This document shows positions 57,290-64,000 of a DNA stretch of 64,000 nucleotides, in pieces (the first letter of the stretch is position 1; each line of letters begins with the position of its first letter). The notes beneath the pieces are model-generated. The model saw nothing but the letters and a program-made list of their open reading frames with translations. It was not told the DNA's origin and made no database searches. The DNA lies in NCBI GenBank assembly GCA_002118135.1, contig BDIU01000251.1, forward strand, positions 49,835 through 113,834. The letters are read 5' to 3'. Made by a program: the position numbers and the translations under genes. The DNA is from Trebouxia sp. TZW2008. Its lineage: Eukaryota; Chlorophyta; Trebouxiophyceae; Trebouxiales; Trebouxiaceae.

Positions 57290-58078
57290 AGAGTGCGTGT
57301 GTTTTAGCTTTCTGATTGGATTATTGCTTGATTTTAGACCGTTTTTACCCCGCATATGGTTATACAATAAACCTGCCATGTACACATACTGCCTTGTTGA
57401 GAGTAGCTAACATTGCTTTCAGCTTTGATCAGATCAAGTCGAGCCTGTGGTGAAATAGGAAGGGCCCTTAGACCATTCTGCATTGCCAATACATATAAGT
57501 TGTAGCAGCTGAGACAAGAGGGCTCTAGAGCGTTTTAGACAGTTTTGTTTGGGCCTTACGCTTCAAGTAGATTCAGTGTGCTGGTTCATTGGCAAGCTGC
57601 CTTGTTTATGTGCATGTGACTTCAGCTATTTGAACATGCCATCTGACTTTGAAGGATGTGTTCTGCAGCTTTCTGCAACAGATGATTTAGCATTGGACAT
57701 ACTGTAGATGAGTATGGATGCAAAGTGTACTGTATGCAACAGTGTATGCTAAGCTGACAGCCTATAGCCTCGTGTTTGACTGCCATAGTTATACCAGGTA
57801 GTTCAGCCAAGCCTCGTTGGCAGCTTTCCAAACTAGATCCTAGCATGTGTTGTAACTCATTTCCAACATGGACTGCATGCAATGTTACTTCTCACGTTCT
57901 GCACAACGAGAGTGCTGGGCAAGCAGCTTTGCAATAGTGCGAATTGCAGGTGATTGCTGCAGATTGTTCATGGCACCACTCATGCTTGCTGTAGGGTTGT
58001 GCAGCGAGATGTACAGCCATGCTGGTCGCTGGCGTTATGCTTGCATGCTTGCATCATTGCTTGCACCATTCGCACTGG
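57290..58078. other. Intergenic region upstream of the aminotransferase
   Basis: No supported exon. An open frame from 57868 overlaps the first aminotransferase exon in another frame and is probably a shadow. Promoter elements were not recognised. Confidence 0.45.
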
Positions 58079-59617
58079 ATGCCCGCTCTTGTGCACGGGA
58101 ACAAGCTGCAACAGGACTACTCGGGCACAGCTGCGCAGTTGCTGCAGACATATCCGGATTCACCTTACACTTCTTTCTTGATCACCTCCAGCAGTCACAC
58201 CGATGCACTCGATCAACATTACAGTCGGCTTGCGGGCGGAATGTCAGCCCTGTCCAAGGCAGCTGCTTCCTCACACGGAAGTTCTCAAGCTGTCAGTGCG
58301 ACCAGCCAGGTGCGGCGTTTGCATGCTTACAGATCTTCCAGGTTAGCACCGGTTGACAACCTTGACCGGCTGTGTAGGCCGAAGTAGCTGATGATTTCCG
58401 AGTCAGGACACTGGCTGCTATTCAGATGGCACTCTCGTCTGTACGCGCTGACCCGCAGTCCAAATCACCGACACCTATCATGATGACAATTGTCCTTGAC
58501 AACAGGTGGATTGACACTTGTTTCTTGCTTGTAGCACACCAAGTTGCACCAGTGTACTGACAGCAGCATGCAACAACTTTGACTGAATGCTTTATTGGCA
58601 GTTCCTGACGAAAATGTGTATGCTTCCTGTTAAAGCAGATGCTGACAGTGCAGGCCTGGTTCCACAAGCTTTGGGGAGGTTGTGGCACATGCTGCGACCA
58701 CAAATGCTCAGGAGCAGCCTGAGCCGATTGAGATAGCTTGTGTGGCGCCACCGCGCTGCCTGCCAGAGGTCAAACACACTAATTGGGTTTGCGAGAGGTG
58801 CCGGTTTGCTTCTCTGCCATTGATCTTCACCGAGATCAACGTCAGTCATGAAACACCATTAGCTGCACATGATAAAAGTGTATGCTGACTAGTGTTGGCA
58901 GCTGCATGGCAATTGACATGTCCAGAAGCAAGAGGTGTCCAGTCTTGTTGTCTGTTTGACATCCAGCAGTTAGCACAGCTGCGCCATGGAATCTTGCAGC
59001 ATAACATACTGCAATCCCAGTACGTTATGCTGCAACAACATTTTGTGCAGTCAGTTATGGCTGCAGCTCTGAAAATGCCATGAATGTAGCCTGCTGCACC
59101 AGCCTGCTTGACTGCACACCTGTGCTGTGATGTGCAATTGCTGGACAGATCTTTCAAAGGATATGCTTCATGTTGCAGGCAGAAATATGCAAATCTGGTG
59201 CCAGCCACAGCTGCAGAGGGCATTCTATGCACATCAGATGGGCAGCTGCTAGAGGGCTTCATCAGCAATCTCTTTGTGGTGCAGCAAAGCACTGATGGTG
59301 CAGTAGTCAGAACAGCTACACAAGGCGTACTTGCTGGAATCAAGCAGAGAGAAGTCCTTGCTGCATGCAAGGCTTTGCGTTTGCCCATAGTTTGCAAGGC
59401 GCCCTTGCAACATGAGCGACATTTGTGGATGGAAGCATTTCTGACCAACGCTGTGAGAGGAATCAGGCCAGTGAAAAGGGTTGTTTGTCCAGCTCAAAAT
59501 GCTGTTGGATGGGAAGCATGGGAAGTTGATCTGCCTGCCATAGGATCTCAAACTGTGTATCATCAGCTGCAGAACTACCTACAGCAGACGTGTGAGGCAA
59601 ACATGACTCAGCTTTAG
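58079..59617 (+). CDS. Class IV (branched-chain/D-amino-acid-like) aminotransferase
   Basis: PLP enzyme of fold type IV, closest in layout to the plant D-amino-acid aminotransferase-like proteins of the At3g54970 type. Proposed exons 58079-58309, 58378-58505, 58654-58797 and 59179-59617 join in phase to 313 residues. Seen: an N-terminal LLQTYPDSPYTSFLITSSSH block where the family has its substrate-side strand; the PLP-lysine segment APPRCLPEVKHTNWVCER (Lys within EVKHTNW); the cofactor Glu in LLEGFISNLFVVQ; and the phosphate-binding GVLAGIKQREVLAACK. The family's FLTNAVRGIRPV block follows. The first exon and start (MPALVHGNKL) are less conserved; an upstream in-frame ATG at 58019 exists. Substrate is unknown, and no targeting signal is clear. 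Confidence 0.82.
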
Positions 59618-60459
59618 CTCCTTGGCATCACCTGAGCAAACGGCATTTGAGACAACTCATGCTTTTCAATCTATGACTTCATCTGCTGCAGCTGACACTG
59701 TGCGCACAATGCGAAACACTCAGCCAGCAAAAAACCTTTGGGGTGCAAGTGGTCATGCACGACTTTTTGCTGCATAGTTGCAGCTGAGTGCTTTCAATTG
59801 CTGTCTGCATGTACAGGTCGCCAGTGCAACGCCCATGTTCTCAACAGGTTGTGTAATCGATTCATATTCTTACACGTTGCTGGCGCTCTGCACCTTGTGT
59901 CATGTTTGTTGGATCTTCAGTGAAAACTGCCAATACTGGTGAAACAAACTTCATATCTGACCAAACCAGTGCAGTCTGTAACAACAGGGTTCAATGCATA
60001 CAAAGGTGCTAGCAAGCAAATAGTCATTTGAGGAGCGTACAACAGCGCAAAGATGCTAGCTTTCAGTCGAAGACATAGAACCTGATACAAACACATACAA
60101 AGCAGTTGCTGACTCCTCAACTCAGCTAACCTCAACTCCTTGACACTTCAACAGCAAGTGCTTATTCAACTTCAAAAAGAGCGCGTGTTATAGGCAGAAG
60201 CAGATGAACATAGCATGCTTTGCATGCTCCCAACAGGGAACCACATTGAACTTGTTAGATGCTCTGCCTCTGCATATTCAGCCCGATGAGAACTGCCTTC
60301 AGATCCAGAGATGGTGCAGGTGTCATTTGTTCATTTTGAGCAGATTCATTCAAATTCAGCTTTGAGTAAGGCCAAAGCGCACATGCTTGTGGGAGCTGTG
60401 TAAAGTTGGATCAAGGTGGATTTGGATCAAGGTGGATTCGAATTGAGATAGATTTGGAT
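59618..60459. other. Convergent intergenic region
   Basis: Lies between the ends of the aminotransferase (+) and RRM (-) genes. TGTAA at 59978-59982 may end the plus-strand transcript. A small direct repeat (GGATCAAGGTGGATT twice) is seen near 60,410-60,440. No gene-like frame. Confidence 0.5.
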
Positions 60460-63063
60460 CTAGGCATGCCTGGGCACAGGAGTGTCATCATGACGTGAAT
60501 CTGGCCTGACTGGGGTTTTGGAAGGGGAAATACGCACTGGTGTGGAGCCTGCAGCCATCACAAAGAAGCAAGTTTGAAGCATTGAGTCCGAGCAAAAAGT
60601 ACTAGCAACAAAACAGAGATGTTTGAGCAGACCATCTGAGCAGTACAGACATTGAGACTGATGCACAGCAGTGAGAGCACATGCTCAAATGCACGAAGCA
60701 GCAAGTGCCTCACCTAGTGATGCATCACTGCAGTTCAAGAGATGTTTGAGCAGATCGTCTGAGCAGTAAGGCATTGAAGTGATGCACAGCAACGACAGTA
60801 CATGCTCAAATGCACGCAGCAGCGATTGCCTCACCTAGCAATGCACCACTGCAGTTCAGGGCTGCTCTAGCGCTTTCTGCACTTGTGAACTCAACAAAAG
60901 CTATGCGTGTAGGGTGATGGTAGTCTCCAAGAAGCCTGATTTTTGATACAGGACCTGCATCGCAATTGTCGTTTCACTATGCTTTGCATCATCAGCAGCA
61001 GCAACAGAACAGACTCAATCAAAATTGCCGTTTCGCTATGCTTTGCATCAGCTATAGCAACAGAACAGACTGACTCAAAGTTGTCATTTTGCTATGCTTT
61101 GCATCAGCTGTAGAGACTCCGTCTTTAGAAAATGCTGAAAGCAAGCAGCAAATTCTTACCACACAGCGTTTCAAAAAAAGCTTGCACGTCTGTGCGGTCA
61201 ACTTTCTTGTCTATGTTTGCTGCATACACTGTGCGTCCACACAGCTCACGCTCTTCTTCAGTGCGTGGCAAGTACTGGTTGTTGACAGGGACAATGGCCG
61301 TTTTTGATGGCAGAACTCGCAAGGGGTAAGTCCCAAGAATTACTCCATGCCTTGTGAGAGCCTGTATCAAAGTGTGTTGAGACTTAGTAGACATAACTAA
61401 AACCTGTGCATACTGGATTTGCTGAAGCATGACATCAAGTGCCTGTATCAATGAGCGTCGAGAGTTGGTAGACAGAACTTGAAACATGCTCATGCTCAGT
61501 TTGCTGAAATATGATGCCAAGAGTCTGTGTCAATGAGCATTGTGAGTTGCTAGACAGAATTTGAAATATGCGCACATCAACTTTGCTGAAATGTGATGTC
61601 AAGAGTCTGTACCAGTGTGCCTCGAGACTTGGTAGGCAGAATTTGAAATATGCGCTCAACTAGTTGAACTACAATGTCAAAAGTCTATCTGAATGCGCAT
61701 TGAGACTTGATAGACAGAGTTTGAATATGCGCACAATGAGTTGCTGACAATGACATCAAGAGCCTGTATCAATGTGCGTTGAGACTTGGTAGACAGAATT
61801 CGAAATGCGAGCACAATCAGTTGCTGATTCATGACGTCAAGAGGTCAGGTCTGAGTGGAGCAGCCTACCAGTTGAACAGCTGCCTCCTCCATGAACTCAA
61901 TGAAAGCAAATCTCATAGCAGAGTTAGGGTCACCACACACACGGCAGTCTACTACCCTGCCACATGCTTGAAACAGGGTAGCCAGTTGCTCCTCTGTCAC
62001 CTGAGAGCATCAGCAACCATGTTTAGCATGCAGGAACACTGGCTCCTTGAGCTGTGGCAGCAATCAGCTTCAGCACTGAGAGCGTTAGGTCACCTCACCT
62101 GCTGATCAATGTCGCAGATGTACACTGTTCTCTTGACTTTGTCTCCTAGACTTTTCTGCGCAGCCTGCCTTTTGCTGCTGCTTTTGTTATTGTGCCTGCT
62201 TGACTGAGAAATGAGGGGAGCTGCCTGCTGATAGTATGGAGCGTGGCTGGTTTGAATTGGAAAGCCCTGCAATCAGGTACCAGAGATCAACCTCGCAACA
62301 GCAGAAGCTGCGAGGACCGCAGTTACGATTGCTTATCACTGCTTGATGTTTTGCGTGCTGAGCAATGTAGCAAGCTGAGCAAGACAAGCCAACTCGCTTA
62401 CTTCTTCACGGCTGCGAGCGTGTCCTTGCTGCTGGAGACCTGTCCAGTCCCTCGCAGGAGCGAGGTAGCTAGTGGCCATGGCTCGTATTCTCAGAGCCTG
62501 CAGCTGTTGGTTCAGTGCCGCTGCACGCAGAAAACTTAATGTCAGCCAATACAGCGCTTCGAGTTATGACCTGCAACTAGGACCTGAAATTACGGCAATT
62601 TTGTTACTGCTTGCCTGTATCCAGCAACTCTGGCTGCTGCGAATAGCTGCCGAGGTAAGATTGTGGGGTTGCACGGGTTGAACCATGCCAGGAAGGCCCT
62701 GCTGAGACACAAACACATTTCGTGAGCTCAAACAATCTCTTGTCTCGCTGCAGCTGTGCAGACCATGGCGACGACTCGGACCTCGTAGGTTGAACGGGAT
62801 GTTCTCGGCATTCTCAAAGTTGCCTGTGAACGCAATCAGCTGCTTCAAGGCCAACTCAACGGCTTACGCAGGTCAAAACGGAGCGTAGTTGGTTTCCAAA
62901 GCGTCGACCATGTATGAGGACTGCAGCCGCAAGTCGGGAAGAACACACCTGCTGCATTGCTGTTGAGCGGGCCAAAGTCGTTGCCTTGCAATCTCGCATA
63001 CAGGCTGCCGATTGCCTGAGCCTGCTGCTGTGCAGGGTCAAGACCAACATCCGTCGTAAGCAT
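60460..63063 (-). CDS. CID8-13-type RNA-binding protein, two RRMs and PAM2-like motif
   Basis: Secure exons on the minus strand: 62266-62099, 62000-61869, 61361-61160, 60954-60835 and 60548-60460, phase-consistent. RRM1 begins KRTVYICDIDQQVTEEQLAT and contains CGDPNSAMRFAFIEF; the linker has LPSKTAIVPVNNQYLPRTEE; RRM2 is GRTVYAANIDKKVDRTDVQA to LLGDYHHPTRIAFVEF; the end is ISPSKTPVRP. This order is specific to plant CTC-interacting proteins CID8-CID13, cytoplasmic and nuclear partners of poly(A)-binding protein. A PAM2-like stretch (GPLNSNAAGVFFP) lies near the proposed start, MLTTDVGLDP at 63063, but its spacing is one residue off the consensus and a donor-like GTGTGT overlaps it. Exons between about 62,560 and 62,950 (including ENAENIPFNLRGP) are not resolved. 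Introns carry dense tandem repeats. Confidence 0.85.
60615..60860 (-). repeat. Duplicated exon end, 121-bp period, RRM gene
   Basis: Two copies of a roughly 121-bp block (GAGATGTTTGAGCAGA at about 60,618 and 60,739) each end in the RRM2 exon end with its donor, CTCACCTAG(T/C)(G/A)ATGCA(T/C)CACTGCAGTTCA. The copy nearer 60,710 is a partial exon duplicate left in the intron. Confidence 0.85.
60964..61113. repeat. Intronic tandem repeat of about 58 bp
   Basis: Three copies of a unit with CTATGCTTTGCATCA and CAACAGAACAGACT, the last one partial, directly upstream (in transcript sense, between) the two RRM2-region exons. Confidence 0.85.
61362..61850. repeat. Intronic tandem repeat of about 82 bp, six units
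   Basis: Six diverged units of about 77-84 bp, each with a CTGTATCAATG-like start, GAGACTTGGTAGACAGAA-like middle and TGACATCAAG-like end, fill almost the whole intron between the 61160-61361 and 61869-62000 exons. Each unit start (AGCCTGTATC) includes sequence equal to the exon's acceptor edge, so the array may have grown from the intron end. Confidence 0.88.
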
Positions 63064-64000
63064 CCTACGATCGAGGCAGCTGAACGAGCTGTTGCTGATC
63101 TCAGCGGGGTAACAGGCTTGCAACATCGTAACAGACGAGACAACCTGCACGACTGCGGGCCTTTGTTAGGCAGCGCTGCAACAGTTTTTCGGCGACACTG
63201 CTGCCGAAGAATTGCAGAACTCAGAATTGGTACTAAGTACTAGGCCTCTGCCACAGCACTGCCTTGGACAGGTCTCGCTGCGGTTTTCAAACCACATGAC
63301 CGAAGGCGTTGACGTCATGTGAGTCATGTTGGAGGAAACACTCGCACCAGGTCAGCCTGTGCGATGCATTGAAAAAACCGCAACTGCTCGTAGGGGTATG
63401 CACAAAGCGCTTAGCAGAACAATGCAGGGGGCACCATGCAGAAAGCACAAGCTGCGCATAGCTACTACTAACGAAGATGGGTGGCAACGGATGTGTTTTA
63501 CACTTCATGTTCCGCAATGTAGCAGTATGAGATGTCTGCATGATCAGTGCATCATGTCTGCATTTTCAAGCTGCAATGCATGTCTGAAGGCTGAGAAAAA
63601 TGTCAGGACAAACTAAGAGACATTCATTGCCATCAGACTGCGTTCAATGCTTGAAATGACACGTAAGCCTTGTCAGAATACGAGTTTTGTGGCGGTGGCT
63701 GCAAGCGGGCTGTCGCGAACACAGTCAGGTGAGGTCATGATGCATAGGCTAGCGGCGTCATGCATTGTTTGGCGCGCATTCACACACAATTGCATAGGTC
63801 AGAGATGGCAAGGTGATAGGACGGACTACTCATGTCATCAACGTGATCAAAGATTGATCATAGCTTCTCGCAGCCCTTCTAACGCTTTTACGTAGTTCGC
63901 GTAACAGGGCAGCACATGTTCGTTGGATCAAATCTTGAGCTCTTTTCAATGTAGAAACGCCCTTCCGCAATAGGAAAACGTCCCGGCGTTCTCTATTGCC
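63064..64000. other. Right end of window, no supported gene
   Basis: Presumed promoter side of the RRM gene and further DNA. A 96-residue open frame at 63326-63616 (+) has no recognised family and no splice partners. Nothing else stands out. Confidence 0.4.

Noticed and set aside
62943..62990. Canonical PAM2 motif in the RRM gene
   Set aside because: GPLNSNAAGVFFP is similar, but the distance from Leu-Asn to Phe/Pro is one residue too long, and a donor-like GTGTGT lies inside it; only a PAM2-like call is made.
63326..63616. 96-residue open frame at the right end
   Set aside because: No family resemblance, no splice partners and a composition like the surrounding non-coding DNA.

Overview
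This window is nuclear DNA from a green plant-lineage eukaryote, most likely a chlorophyte alga and perhaps a trebouxiophyte. That rests on many short GT-AG introns, two apparent GC-AG introns, plastid RNA proteins of the CSP41b and HCF107/Mbb1 families, a plant-type acyl-CoA oxidase 2, a plant-type TDP1, and TGTAA motifs (the chlorophyte poly(A) signal) behind several stops. No bacterial operon, organellar segment or complete transposon was seen. The species was not identified.

Layout. About 0.5-7.5 kb: tyrosyl-DNA phosphodiesterase 1 (+). 7.9-12.7 kb: a protein kinase with a long disordered region and a C-terminal membrane anchor (+). 12.7-15.8 kb: repeat-bearing DNA with no supported gene. 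15.9-22.5 kb: an HCF107/Mbb1-type HAT/TPR protein (-), head-to-head with CSP41b (22.9-26.7 kb, +). 29.2-34.8 kb: acyl-CoA oxidase 2 with a PTS2-like signal (+). 36.0-43.4 kb: a secreted purple acid phosphatase (+). 44.2-46.1 kb: an EF-hand protein (-), head-to-head with a coiled-coil/IQ protein (46.3-52.8 kb, +) that carries an antisense tRNA-Val(CAC) in an intron. 53.8-56.0 kb: a NOT4/CNOT4-type RING protein (-), head-to-head with a 156-residue Ser/Pro-rich protein with a cyclin-docking-like motif (56.4-57.2 kb, +). 58.1-59.6 kb: a class IV aminotransferase (+). 60.5-63.1 kb: a CID8-13-type two-RRM protein (-).

The outstanding feature is structural. Most of the longer genes carry local tandem duplications, commonly about 110-200 bp long, that copy one exon with a splice site. 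The extra copies sit inside introns in all states of decay, from intact and in frame (ACX2, acid phosphatase) to stop-ridden (TDP1). In the coiled-coil gene, splicing across two repeat units exactly restores the unduplicated reading frame, as expected if tandem duplication of an AGGT-bearing segment makes an intron. Several periods are close to nucleosome size. The exon models were built by hand from splice sites, reading-frame continuity and family similarity; for nine of the ten protein-coding genes given full or near-full models the phases close without conflict, and the N-termini of TDP1 and the RRM gene remain open.
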